Shown here: piece by piece, positions 1 through 7,688 of the stretch
Position numbering within the stretch: the first letter of the stretch is position 1
Layout: every line of letters begins with the position of its first letter
NCBI RefSeq assembly: GCF_013408445.1
Contig: NZ_JACBZL010000001.1
Coordinates: forward strand, 1,860,001-1,924,000
DNA length: 64,000 nt
Reading direction: 5' to 3'
Source of the DNA: Corynebacterium tuberculostearicum
GTDB lineage: Bacteria; Actinomycetota; Actinomycetes; Mycobacteriales; Mycobacteriaceae
Position numbers and translations under genes: made by a program
Notes under the pieces: generated by a model
What the model was told of the DNA's origin: nothing
What the model saw: the letters and a program-made list of their open reading frames with translations, nothing else
Database searches by the model: none

Positions 1-507
1 GGCGCGCAGCGCTATAACCACAACCTGGAGACCTCCCGCTCCTTCTTCCCTAATGTGGTCACCACCCACACCTGGGAGGAGCGCAAGCAGACCCTCGATT
101 ATGTGCGCGAGGTAGGCATGGAGGTCTGCTGCGGCGGCATCATCGGCATGGGCGAGTCCCTGGAGCAGCGCGCCGAGTTCGCCGCGCAGCTGGCAGAGAT
201 TGATCCGTGCGAGGTACCGATGAACTTCCTTGATCCGCGCCCGGGCACCCCCTTCGCGGATCGCCCGCTGGTTCCCTTGGGTGAGGGCCTGCGCGCCGTG
301 GCGGCGTTCCGCCTGGCCATGCCGTCTACCACCTTGCGTTTTGCTGGTGGCCGCGAGCTTTCGCTTGGCGACGACGGCACTGAGCGCGGCCTCCTCGGCG
401 GCATCAACGCCATTATCGCCGGCAACTACCTGACCACTCTGGGCCAGCAGATTGAAAAGGATGTGGACATGTTGCACCGCATCGACCTGCCGATTAAGGC
501 CCTGTAG
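1..507 (+). CDS. bioB: Biotin synthase, C-terminal part (cut by window edge)
   Basis: Radical-SAM enzyme that inserts sulfur into dethiobiotin in the last step of biotin synthesis. The frame is open from base 1, so the N-terminal part with the CxxxCxxC cluster motif lies outside the window. Visible family signatures are YNHNLETS at the left edge, the GGIIGMGE segment, the [10 protein letters not shown] segment, and near the end GNYLTT. In the family these regions line the barrel that binds SAM and dethiobiotin. The stop codon TAG at 505-507 overlaps the GTG start of the next gene by one base, so the two are translationally coupled. Identification is firm from conserved motifs. Confidence 0.95.
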   Translation, partial: GAQRYNHNLETSRSFFPNVVTTHTWEERKQTLDYVREVGMEVCCGGIIGMGESLEQRAEFAAQLAEIDPCEVPMNFLDPRPGTPFADRPLVPLGEGLRAVAAFRLAMPSTTLRFAGGRELSLGDDGTERGLLGGINAIIAGNYLTTLGQQIEKDVDMLHRIDLPIKAL

Positions 508-779
508 TGCCTGGTTTATCCGAGCCAACATCCGAATTGGCTGCCGCCGTGCTGGCTGGAGATGAGCCGATTTTTCATCCGAATACCGGCAAGCCGATCG
601 AAGAGGTCTTCACGCTGCACCCGGCGGCCGCAGCCGGCCTCGACGTGCCGCGTTATTGCCAGATCTGTGGCCGCCGCATGGTGGCCCAGGTGCGCCCCGA
701 TGGCTGGCACACCACGTGCTCGCGCCACGGGGAGCTGGATTCGGAGTGGCTATATGTAGAGCACTTGCCCGAAAGCTAG
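507..779 (+). CDS. bsaP: Biotin synthase auxiliary protein BsaP
   Basis: Small 90-residue protein that starts with GTG inside the bioB stop codon. The C-terminal half has a Cys-rich pattern, RYCQICGRRM followed by WHTTCSRHG, which can bind an iron-sulfur cluster or zinc. Actinobacterial proteins of this size and pattern next to bioB are described as BsaP, an accessory protein needed for biotin synthase activity, probably by helping its iron-sulfur cluster turnover. The one-base overlap with bioB fits a dedicated partner. The function is taken from family knowledge; the Cys motif and coupling are seen directly. Confidence 0.85.
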   Translation: MPGLSEPTSELAAAVLAGDEPIFHPNTGKPIEEVFTLHPAAAAGLDVPRYCQICGRRMVAQVRPDGWHTTCSRHGELDSEWLYVEHLPES

Positions 780-782
780 CAT
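777..782 (+). promoter_or_regulatory. -10 element (TAGCAT) of leaderless sir2-like gene
   Basis: TAGCAT fits the corynebacterial TANNNT -10 pattern, overlaps the bsaP stop codon, and lies exactly 7 bases before the ATG at 790, so transcription probably starts at or next to the start codon. Confidence 0.5.
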
Positions 783-789
783 CGGGGGC

Positions 790-1713
790 ATGGATCCAGC
801 CGTCTCCCTTGCTCACCAGTCCGCGCTGCGCTCGATCGCCCGAGTGGTAGAGGAATCGGCGCCGCATACGGAGGAAGGGAAGGCTTTAGGGGACGTCGTA
901 AAGCAGCTGCGCGAGGGCCCAGTGATGGTGCTAACCGGGGCAGGTGTGTCTACGGAGTCGGGCGTGCCGGATTATCGGGGCCCGCGCGGCTCCCTTAGTA
1001 GGCACCGGCCGATGACCTATCAGGAATTTCGCCACGACCCGGCCGCGAGCCATAGGTATTGGGCCCGTAGCTTTGTGGGGTGGCGAGTCATGGATTCCGC
1101 GGTGCCGAACCGCACGCACTATGCGCTCGTGGAATTAGAGCGCGCCGGGCTGGTCAATGGTGTGGTCACGCAAAACGTTGATGGACTGCATAAACAGGCA
1201 GGGACCGCGAACTTGGTGGCACTGCATGGCGACATGGAAACCGTCGTGTGCTTAATGTGTGGGCAGCGGGAGGCGCGGCCGCACTTCGATGCGCGCTTGG
1301 CCGCAGCAAATCCGGGGTACTTGGAGCGCCTCGTCGTGGAGGCGGACCAAGTGAACCCGGACGGTGACGTGACGCTTGATGAAGCTGACGTGGCTGCGTT
1401 CCGCATGGCAGGGTGCGAGCGCTGTGGTTCTGCATTATTGAAGCCGGACGTGGTCTACTTTGGTGAGCCCGTGCCGCCCGAGCGCCGCGATGCCGCTTTT
1501 GCCGTGCTAGGCCAGGCCCGCTCGCTGATGGTTGCTGGCTCCTCGCTGGCGGTTATGAGCGGATACCGCTTTGTGCTGGAGGCAAAGAAGCAGGGCAAGC
1601 GCGTGGCCGTCATCAATGGCGGGCCCGGCCGGGGCGATCAGAAGGTGGATACGCTGTGGCGCACGCAGGTAGGTCCCGCCTTCGATGCGCTGCTCGATGA
1701 GCTGGGGCTATAA
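790..1713 (+). CDS. Sir2-family NAD-dependent protein deacetylase
   Basis: Sirtuin of 307 residues that would remove acyl groups from lysine using NAD. The NAD-binding motif GAGVSTESGVPDYRG begins near residue 50, the catalytic QNVDGLH segment lies near residue 128, and two Cys pairs (CLMCG and CERCG) form the structural zinc site. The spacing between the Cys pairs is about 50 residues, longer than in short bacterial sirtuins. The C-terminal GSSLAV and INGGPGRGD segments fit the Rossmann part. The start ATG has no Shine-Dalgarno sequence but a -10 element 7 bases upstream, so it looks leaderless. The stop abuts the stop of the convergent hydrolase gene. Confidence 0.92.
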   Translation: MDPAVSLAHQSALRSIARVVEESAPHTEEGKALGDVVKQLREGPVMVLTGAGVSTESGVPDYRGPRGSLSRHRPMTYQEFRHDPAASHRYWARSFVGWRVMDSAVPNRTHYALVELERAGLVNGVVTQNVDGLHKQAGTANLVALHGDMETVVCLMCGQREARPHFDARLAAANPGYLERLVVEADQVNPDGDVTLDEADVAAFRMAGCERCGSALLKPDVVYFGEPVPPERRDAAFAVLGQARSLMVAGSSLAVMSGYRFVLEAKKQGKRVAVINGGPGRGDQKVDTLWRTQVGPAFDALLDELGL

Positions 1714-2703
1714 CTAGCGCGGGATGCTTTCCACCAGTTCCAAAATGGTGCGCACGATGGCGCAGACGCGCTTATCCATCGGCATATCCTCGTGCATGAC
1801 CATCGCGCGGCGGTCGAAGTCTTGGACATAGATATTGCGAACCGTGCCCTCTGCGACGCCGCGGGGGTCGAGGAAGCAGGTCTCGGGTGGGACCACGACG
1901 GCATCAGACCGGGTGGCAATGCAGGTATAGCTCACGCCGGATTCCAGATCGCCGTCCCGGTTGGTTTCGCGCAGCGCCTCACTGCCGACGACCTGGTCCA
2001 TGCCCGCCGGCCCAAACCAGCCATCAATGATGGAGCGCAGGACCGCTTCTTGGCGCGGGGTGCGAATGAGGCGGCTGGCGATGCCGCCATAAGTGGTGCC
2101 GTGGTTCGGCGCGCTGATGCACATCAGGTGCAGGACGTTTTCGGCGCCGCCAATCATTCGCATCCAATAGCGGGCAAGCAGCCCGCCCTGCGAGTGGCCG
2201 ATGAGGATGACCTTGTCCGCGCCGGTGACTGCGCGCACGACATCAATATAGGCGCCAAGCTCCTTCGCGGATTCCGCGAGGGGCTGGGTAGCGCGGTGCC
2301 CATAATCGGGGGCGAAGACGGCCCAGCCGTCCTGGCGCAGTTCATTGCCTAGGAGCTGCCATACGCCTTTGGTATCGCAGGTGCCGTGGATGAGGATGAC
2401 TGGCCAGGGGCGCTGTGCGGTGGGACGCGCGCTCCAGTCATCTTCAAAGACGCCGCGCGGCTTAATGCGGGCACCAAGGGGAAGGGTAGCGGCGGCATCG
2501 GCGTCGAGGGCGGTATCGCCGGGGCTGGTCTTGATCTTCTGGGCTTTGATGAGGTCCGCAATCTCGGCCGCGACCTCCTCGCGTAGTGCTGTGGCTTCGG
2601 CAGGGGAGGCGATGCCGCGACGCGGGGAATCGGTCAATTCCTTCTCATTGGCACGCCAGAATTTGCGGAGTTGCTCGGAAATGGTGGATTTCAACTCAGC
2701 CAT
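1714..2703 (-). CDS. Alpha/beta-hydrolase, secretory-lipase-like (triacylglycerol lipase/esterase)
   Basis: Predicted serine hydrolase of 329 residues. The HGTCDTKGVW segment (oxyanion-hole HG motif) is followed by the nucleophile elbow GHSQGG, then SAPNHGTTYGG, typical of actinobacterial lipases. A late acidic residue and the MVMHEDMP segment may supply the rest of the triad. There is no clear signal peptide: the first 90 residues are polar and helical, so the enzyme may be cytoplasmic despite its lipase-like core. On the minus strand TACAAT lies 8 bases before the ATG, which suggests a leaderless transcript. Substrate is unknown. Confidence 0.8.
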   Translation of the reverse strand: MAELKSTISEQLRKFWRANEKELTDSPRRGIASPAEATALREEVAAEIADLIKAQKIKTSPGDTALDADAAATLPLGARIKPRGVFEDDWSARPTAQRPWPVILIHGTCDTKGVWQLLGNELRQDGWAVFAPDYGHRATQPLAESAKELGAYIDVVRAVTGADKVILIGHSQGGLLARYWMRMIGGAENVLHLMCISAPNHGTTYGGIASRLIRTPRQEAVLRSIIDGWFGPAGMDQVVGSEALRETNRDGDLESGVSYTCIATRSDAVVVPPETCFLDPRGVAEGTVRNIYVQDFDRRAMVMHEDMPMDKRVCAIVRTILELVESIPR

Positions 2704-2776
2704 GGTTCCGGATTGTACTCGTTATTGCAGGTTAACTGTGTTTTTATCAGGGGTGAAGAAATTTATGGACAAACCC

Positions 2777-2805
2777 TTGACCATCCTACGAAAGGTTTAT
2801 AAACT
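2777..2805 (+). promoter_or_regulatory. Promoter of candidate small RNA
   Basis: A -35 TTGACC (2777-2782) and a -10 TAAACT (2800-2805) are separated by 17 bases, a near-ideal sigma-A arrangement. The DtxR-like box overlaps the -10 element. The promoter points away from the lipase gene and no gene of normal size follows. Confidence 0.6.
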
Positions 2806-2818
2806 TAGGCTTGCCTAA
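2800..2818 (+). promoter_or_regulatory. DtxR-like iron box
   Basis: This 19-bp segment matches the DtxR consensus TTAGGTTAGGCTAACCTAA at 14 of 19 positions, including the full TTAGGCT centre and CCTAA end. It overlaps the -10 element, the position expected for iron-dependent repression by DtxR. Confidence 0.6.
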
Positions 2819-2925
2819 TCACGGGCGGTGCTTGCAGGAGGGTGCGCTCCACTCCCTCCTTGGGTACCGAGAGATTAGTCATGGGGAGAAGGCCCGCTGA
2901 TGTGCTGTCGGCGGGCCTTCGTTGT
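2811..2925 (+). ncRNA. Candidate iron-responsive small RNA (unnamed)
   Basis: Starting just after the -10 element at 2800-2805, about 110 bases run to a strong GC-rich hairpin (arms 2888-2897 and 2911-2920). Inside, a 7-bp hairpin (2836-2842 with 2854-2860) has a loop and 3' arm rich in C and U (CTCCACTCCCTCCTT), which could pair with Shine-Dalgarno sequences. Such C-rich loops are common in small RNAs that repress iron-using genes. No credible reading frame is present: short frames of 16 codons lack a ribosome site. The interpretation is inference; the promoter, iron box and hairpins are seen. Confidence 0.45.
2888..2920 (+). terminator. GC-rich hairpin, probable terminator of the small transcript
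   Basis: A perfect 10-bp inverted repeat (GAAGGCCCGC with GCGGGCCTTC) encloses a 13-base loop. The following GTTGTGG is only weakly T-rich, so termination efficiency is uncertain. Confidence 0.5.
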
Positions 2926-3068
2926 GGATAAAGGGCGGTTCCCGGCCTGAAGAAAAGGTGGCGCAAAAAGGGGTGTAAAGGAAATATAAAAATTGCGAGC
3001 GGGAGGCGTAAAGATAGCGCAAAGATTGCCTAGGGCAGCGGGGGTGTGGTCCTAACGTTTGTGCGTAG

Positions 3069-3108
3069 CAGGTGCTGCCTTGGTACCGGCACCTGGCAGG
3101 AATACCTG
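3069..3108 (+). other. Hairpin pair in the kdp 5' leader
   Basis: A 7-bp stem (3069-3075 with 3089-3095) is followed by a 4-bp CAGG/CCTG hairpin (3097-3108), about 40 bases before the first small frame of the kdp region. They could be part of a structured leader. I see no match to a riboswitch that I can name. Apart from these, 2926-3150 holds no gene that I can support. Confidence 0.25.
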
Positions 3109-3150
3109 TCAGGCACAGGAAAGTTTCACTCGCACAAGGGGGTTTTCCAC

Positions 3151-3237
3151 ATGTTGGACATCGTGGCAATCCTGATAGCCATCCTGACGGTTGGCTGTCC
3201 CTCCGTCCTCAACGAGCTTTTGGACGGTGATGCATAA
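3151..3237 (+). CDS. Small hydrophobic peptide upstream of kdpF (28 residues)
   Basis: A 28-codon frame with a good ribosome site (AAGGGGG, 8 bases before ATG). The first 15 residues (MLDIVAILIAILTVG) are hydrophobic enough for one membrane segment, followed by a Cys and an acidic tail. It ends 2 bases before kdpF, so it is almost certainly the first translated frame of the kdp operon. It could be a tiny membrane subunit or a leader peptide that couples translation to kdpF. I do not recognise a family. Its size kept it out of the usual gene size range. Confidence 0.5.
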   Translation: MLDIVAILIAILTVGCPSVLNELLDGDA

Positions 3238-3239
3238 CC

Positions 3240-3335
3240 ATGAACACCATTACAGCGGTCATTGGCCTCGTCATTGTTGTGGCGTTGGTGACCTACCTCA
3301 TCATTTCCTTAGTTGATCCGGAGCGTTTCGCATGA
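3240..3335 (+). CDS. kdpF: Potassium-transporting ATPase subunit KdpF
   Basis: A 31-residue single-span membrane peptide (MNTITAVIGLVIVVALVTYL followed by a short segment ending DPERFA). The length, single hydrophobic helix and terminal D-P-E-x-F pattern are typical of KdpF, which stabilises the KdpFABC complex. It overlaps kdpA in an ATGA arrangement (kdpA start 3332, kdpF stop 3333-3335), showing tight translational coupling. Position in front of kdpA makes the call secure although the gene is very short. Confidence 0.85.
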   Translation: MNTITAVIGLVIVVALVTYLIISLVDPERFA

Positions 3336-5047
3336 TCGCCGGCATTGGGGCGGTATTACCGCAGTTCCTCGCCCTCGTCGTTTTGCTCGCGGCGGCATAT
3401 GTTCCTTTGGGCAACTGGATCGCACGCAGCTACACCTCTGAAAAGGACTGGGCAGTAGAGCGTGCGGTGTATAAAGTCCTGCGCGTTGACCCAAACCGCG
3501 GGCATAACAGCAAGAATTACAGCCGTGCATTGCTTGGTTTCAGCTTGGCATCCGTACTCGTGCTTTACGCGGTGCAGCGCCTACAAACCGTTGTGCCTAG
3601 CTTTGGAAATCCCCGCTCCGCAGCGGTGGAACCGTGGATGGCGTTTAATACCGCGGCGTCATTCGTGTCCAATACCAACTGGCAGTCCTATTCGGGCGAA
3701 GAAACCCTGACCAATGCTGCGCAGATGCTTGGCCTGACCGTCCAGAACTTCGCCTCCGCGGCTGTCGGCATGTGTGTGGCGGTTGCGCTCATTCGCGGTA
3801 TCGGTCACTTGGGATATAGCCGAGACAAGCTGGGCTCTGAGAGCGGACAGCACCTCATCGGAAATTTCTGGGTTGACCTCACCCGCGGTTTGGTGCGCAT
3901 TCTTTTGCCGCTTTCACTATTGATTTCCTTCGTCCTTATCTTGGGCGGAACCATGCAAACCTTCGGGTCCAACCTGGTGAGCTCCGCGGGCGTGGATATT
4001 CCGCGCGCTCCGGTGGCTAGCCAGGAAGCAATTAAATTGCTGGGAACCAATGGTGGTGGCATCTTCGGCGCCAACTCGGCGCACCCTTTTGAGAACCCCA
4101 CTGGTTTTACCAACCTCGTGGAAATCTTTTCTTTGCTGGTTATCTCTTTCTGCTTTATCCGTGCCTATGGGGTAATGCTGAAATCGCAAAAACATGCCTG
4201 GACCCTGCTTGGCGTCATCGGCGGCATCTGGACCGTTATGGTTGCCTTGGTGGTATGGGCACAGCACACTACCACCGGTGCGGCAGCTCAGGCTGCGGGC
4301 GGCAACTTGGAGGGCATCGAACAGCGCCTAGGTATTGACGCTTCCGCACTCTTTGCGGTGTCTACCACGGGCACTTCTACCGGTGCGGTCGATTCGATGC
4401 ACGATAGCTACTCACCATTGGGTGGCGGCTTGTTGATCCTCAATATGCTCCTGGGCGAAATTGCACCAGGCGGCGTGGGCACGGGTCTCTACGGTCTGCT
4501 GATGGTAGCAATCCTCGCCGTATTTATCGGCGGCCTGCTCGTTGGGCGCACACCGGAGTTCATGGGCAATAAGGTCGGCCGCAAGGAAATCTCCGCGGTG
4601 AGCTTATACATCCTCACCATGCCGGTCCTCGTCCTGGTAGGCGTGGGGGCATCGGTGGCTCAGCGCAAGCTGGTGGAGCGTTCCGCGACCAACTTCGGCG
4701 CGCCAGGAACCCCAGATAACGCGCACGGTCTCTCCGAGGTGCTCTATGCCTTTACCTCGGCCTCGAATAATAACGGCTCGGCCTTCGCCGGCCTGACGGT
4801 AACCGAGCCCTGGTGGCAAGTCACCCTCGGTATCGCCATGCTGCTGGGCCGCTTCCTCCCCATCGTTTTCACCCTGTACTTGGCGGGCAGCCTAGCCGGT
4901 CAACGCCGGCAGGCCACTACCGCCGGCAGCTTGCCGACGTCCGGTGTGACCTTCGCGCTGCTTACCATCGGCGTCATTGTGTTGGTCGCCGCCCTTACCT
5001 TCTTCCCCGTTCTTACCTTGGGTCCCATTTCGGAGGCACTCTCATGA
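3332..5047 (+). CDS. kdpA: Potassium-transporting ATPase subunit KdpA
   Basis: Channel-like subunit of the high-affinity K+ pump, 571 residues with about ten membrane helices. The four selectivity-filter regions are visible: [39 protein letters not shown] and [12 protein letters not shown]. Length matches the family. It begins in an ATGA overlap with kdpF and ends in an ATGA overlap with kdpB, so the structural genes form one coupled operon. Confidence 0.97.
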   Translation: MIAGIGAVLPQFLALVVLLAAAYVPLGNWIARSYTSEKDWAVERAVYKVLRVDPNRGHNSKNYSRALLGFSLASVLVLYAVQRLQTVVPSFGNPRSAAVEPWMAFNTAASFVSNTNWQSYSGEETLTNAAQMLGLTVQNFASAAVGMCVAVALIRGIGHLGYSRDKLGSESGQHLIGNFWVDLTRGLVRILLPLSLLISFVLILGGTMQTFGSNLVSSAGVDIPRAPVASQEAIKLLGTNGGGIFGANSAHPFENPTGFTNLVEIFSLLVISFCFIRAYGVMLKSQKHAWTLLGVIGGIWTVMVALVVWAQHTTTGAAAQAAGGNLEGIEQRLGIDASALFAVSTTGTSTGAVDSMHDSYSPLGGGLLILNMLLGEIAPGGVGTGLYGLLMVAILAVFIGGLLVGRTPEFMGNKVGRKEISAVSLYILTMPVLVLVGVGASVAQRKLVERSATNFGAPGTPDNAHGLSEVLYAFTSASNNNGSAFAGLTVTEPWWQVTLGIAMLLGRFLPIVFTLYLAGSLAGQRRQATTAGSLPTSGVTFALLTIGVIVLVAALTFFPVLTLGPISEALS

Positions 5048-7107
5048 CAACACCAACTATGACCACTGAGCAACGCACTCCTCAGCGCCCTGCCACCAAA
5101 ACCAGTGGGTTGGCTGCGGCAGCGTTAAAGTCGTTGCCGCACAAGATGTCCCCACTCGCCCAAGCCCGCAACCCCGTCATGTTCGTGGTGTGGGTAGGCG
5201 CCGCGCTGACTACCCTGTGGTCCATCTTTAGCCCCAGCGTTTATGGCTGGGTGGTGACCGTATGGTTGTGGTTTACCATTGCGTTCGCCGCGTTTGCTGA
5301 GGCATATGCCGAAGGCCGCGGCAAAGCCCAAGCGGATAGCTTGCGCGCCGTGCGCGATGACGCCACCGCTAACCTGGTCACCGATGGCGGCATCGAGGTC
5401 ATTGCCGCTTCTGAGCTCACCAAGGGCGCTATCGTGCGCGTGGAAGCCGGAGAGACGATCCCGGGCGACGGCGACGTCATTGAAGGCGCGGCAACCGTCG
5501 ATGAATCTGCCATTACCGGCGAGTCTGCTCCCGTGGTTCGCGAGGCCGGCGGCGATCGCTGTGCTGTAACCGGCGGTACCGTGGTCTTGTCTGATTCCAT
5601 CTTGGTACGGATCACCTCGGAGCCGGGATCTACCTTCGTCGATACGATGATTGCCTTGGTGGAGGGAGCGGAGCGCCGCAAGACCCCGAATGAGATCGCG
5701 CTGAGCATCCTCCTGTCTACCCTGACTATTCTCTTCCTCATTGCGGTTACCGCACTGGCCCCAATGGGGTTGTTTACCGGCGCGGAGCTCTCCCCGCTCT
5801 CGCTGGTGGCCCTGTTGGTCTGCCTCATCCCAACCACCATCGCTGCCCTGCTATCTGCGGTGGGAATCGCGGGAATGAACCGCCTCGTGCACCACAATGT
5901 TCTGGCTACGTCCGGACGAGCGGTGGAGGCGGCGGGCGACGTAGCGACCCTACTCATGGATAAAACCGGCACCATCACCTATGGCAACCGGCAGGCCACC
6001 GGGCTTATCGTTGCGCACGGTGTCGATGAGCAGGAAGCTGCGGAGATAGCCCGCGTTGCTTCGGTTGCCGATGAGACCCCAGAGGGGCGCTCCATCGTGT
6101 CGTGGTTGACTGAAAACTACCACCTTTCTACCGCAGCAGGAGAGGAAGAAAAGACCGCTGAGGTCATTCCATTTAGCGCTTCTACCCGCATGTCTGGGCT
6201 TGACCTCAGAGGCCGAAAGCTGCGTAAAGGCGCCGGCGATGCTGTACGCCGGTGGGTAACCGAGGCGGGTGGCCACTGGCCGCAAGAAATTGAAGACTCC
6301 GTGACCCAGATTGCTGAAGGTGGTGGAACCCCGCTGCCCGTTGCTGTGGAAGAATCCGACGGCACCCGCAGGGTTATTGCGGTGGTGCAGCTCAGTGACG
6401 TCGTCAAGCCGGGCATGGCGGAGCGCTTCGCCGAACTGCGCCAGATGGGCATCAAAACCATCATGGTGACCGGCGATAACCCGTTGACGGCAGCGGCCAT
6501 TGCTCAAGAGGCAGGCGTCGACGATTACATCGCGGAGGCCACCCCAGAAGACAAGCTGGCCAGGATCCGCGAGGAGCAGGCGCACGGCCGCATGGTCGCT
6601 ATGACCGGTGACGGTACCAACGATGCGCCGGCGCTGGCGCAGGCGGACGTGGGCGTGGCCATGAATACTGGTACCTCTGCAGCGAAAGAAGCCGCCAACA
6701 TGGTGGACTTGGATTCTGATCCGACCAAACTTATCGATGTCGTGCGCATTGGCAAGCAGTTGCTCATCACCCGTGGGGCGCTCACCACCTTCTCTTTGGC
6801 CAATGACTTAGCGAAGTACTTCGCCATCTTGCCGGCCCTGTTTTCTACCCAGCTTCCGCACCTTGAGCGCCTCAACGTGATGCACCTGCACTCGCCGCAA
6901 TCCGCCATTGTGTCTGCAGTCGTATTCAACGCGCTCATCATCGTTGCTCTTATCCCATTGGCGCTCAAGGGCGTGGCCTATAAGCCGGCCTCTGCTTCGT
7001 CCCTGCTCCGCCGTAACCTGGGCATCTGGGGCCTGGGCGGCGTTATCACCCCATTCCTAGGCATCTGGCTGATTGACCAGGTAGTCAACCTGCTTCCAGG
7101 TATATAG
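5044..7107 (+). CDS. kdpB: Potassium-transporting P-type ATPase subunit KdpB
   Basis: Catalytic ATP-hydrolysing subunit of the Kdp pump, 687 residues. The phosphorylation motif [10 protein letters not shown], the actuator motif TGES, the nucleotide-domain motif MVTGDN and the hinge [19 protein letters not shown] are intact. The frame remains open upstream to 4813, but the ATG at 5044 is chosen because it overlaps the kdpA stop and gives the normal family N-terminus. The substrate K+ passes through KdpA rather than KdpB in the canonical model. Confidence 0.97.
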   Translation: MTTPTMTTEQRTPQRPATKTSGLAAAALKSLPHKMSPLAQARNPVMFVVWVGAALTTLWSIFSPSVYGWVVTVWLWFTIAFAAFAEAYAEGRGKAQADSLRAVRDDATANLVTDGGIEVIAASELTKGAIVRVEAGETIPGDGDVIEGAATVDESAITGESAPVVREAGGDRCAVTGGTVVLSDSILVRITSEPGSTFVDTMIALVEGAERRKTPNEIALSILLSTLTILFLIAVTALAPMGLFTGAELSPLSLVALLVCLIPTTIAALLSAVGIAGMNRLVHHNVLATSGRAVEAAGDVATLLMDKTGTITYGNRQATGLIVAHGVDEQEAAEIARVASVADETPEGRSIVSWLTENYHLSTAAGEEEKTAEVIPFSASTRMSGLDLRGRKLRKGAGDAVRRWVTEAGGHWPQEIEDSVTQIAEGGGTPLPVAVEESDGTRRVIAVVQLSDVVKPGMAERFAELRQMGIKTIMVTGDNPLTAAAIAQEAGVDDYIAEATPEDKLARIREEQAHGRMVAMTGDGTNDAPALAQADVGVAMNTGTSAAKEAANMVDLDSDPTKLIDVVRIGKQLLITRGALTTFSLANDLAKYFAILPALFSTQLPHLERLNVMHLHSPQSAIVSAVVFNALIIVALIPLALKGVAYKPASASSLLRRNLGIWGLGGVITPFLGIWLIDQVVNLLPGI

Positions 7108-7124
7108 AAAAAGAAGGACCAAAA

Positions 7125-7676
7125 ATGCGTGTCTATTTTCGTAACCTCGCCGCTGGATTCGTAGCCGTACTATTATGCGTTGTCGCACTAGGAATGATCT
7201 ATCCCGCTGCCGTGTGGGGAATCTCCCGCATCAAGCCGGACTCGGCCGAGGGCAACCTCATTTACCAAGGTGAGTGCCTAGCTGGCTCGACCCAGCTCCA
7301 AGATGGCCAGACTGAAGGCCCGTACTTCTTTCCCCGTTCCGAAGGCATGAGCAATTACGGCGCTAGCAGCTCCGAGCTAGAAAAAGCCGTGCAGGAGCGG
7401 CGCGGGGACATCGCCAAGCGCGAAGGCGCCGCCCCAGAAGATGTTCCTACCGATGCGGTAACCGGTTCTGGCTCTGGTGTCGACTCTGGCATTAGCCCTG
7501 CGTACGCTGAACTACAGGCTCCGCGTGTCGCACGAGAACAGGGGATGAGCACCGAAGAGGTGCGAAGCCTCATCGAGGACAACACGGAGCATGCCAGCCT
7601 CGGGTTCCTGGGCGAAGACGCTGTTAACGTCACTACTCTCAACCGAGCGCTGCCCAATCCCCCGTCCTGCTCATAA
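7125..7676 (+). CDS. kdpC: Potassium-transporting ATPase subunit KdpC
   Basis: A 183-residue subunit with one N-terminal membrane helix (residues about 9-30) and a periplasm-facing domain. Family signatures include YFFPRSE, ASSSELEKAV, DAVTGSGSGVDSGISPAYA, and near the end EDAVNVTTLNRAL. KdpC is thought to help ATP binding by KdpB. A ribosome site (AAGAAGGA) precedes the ATG, and the gene sits 17 bases after kdpB. Confidence 0.96.
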   Translation: MRVYFRNLAAGFVAVLLCVVALGMIYPAAVWGISRIKPDSAEGNLIYQGECLAGSTQLQDGQTEGPYFFPRSEGMSNYGASSSELEKAVQERRGDIAKREGAAPEDVPTDAVTGSGSGVDSGISPAYAELQAPRVAREQGMSTEEVRSLIEDNTEHASLGFLGEDAVNVTTLNRALPNPPSCS

Positions 7677-7688
7677 GATGAGTGCTAT

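Noticed and set aside
2831..2931. Short peptide frames (16 codons each) within the candidate small RNA
   Set aside because: No ribosome sites and no membrane or leader-like sequence. The hairpins explain the conservation-like structure better.
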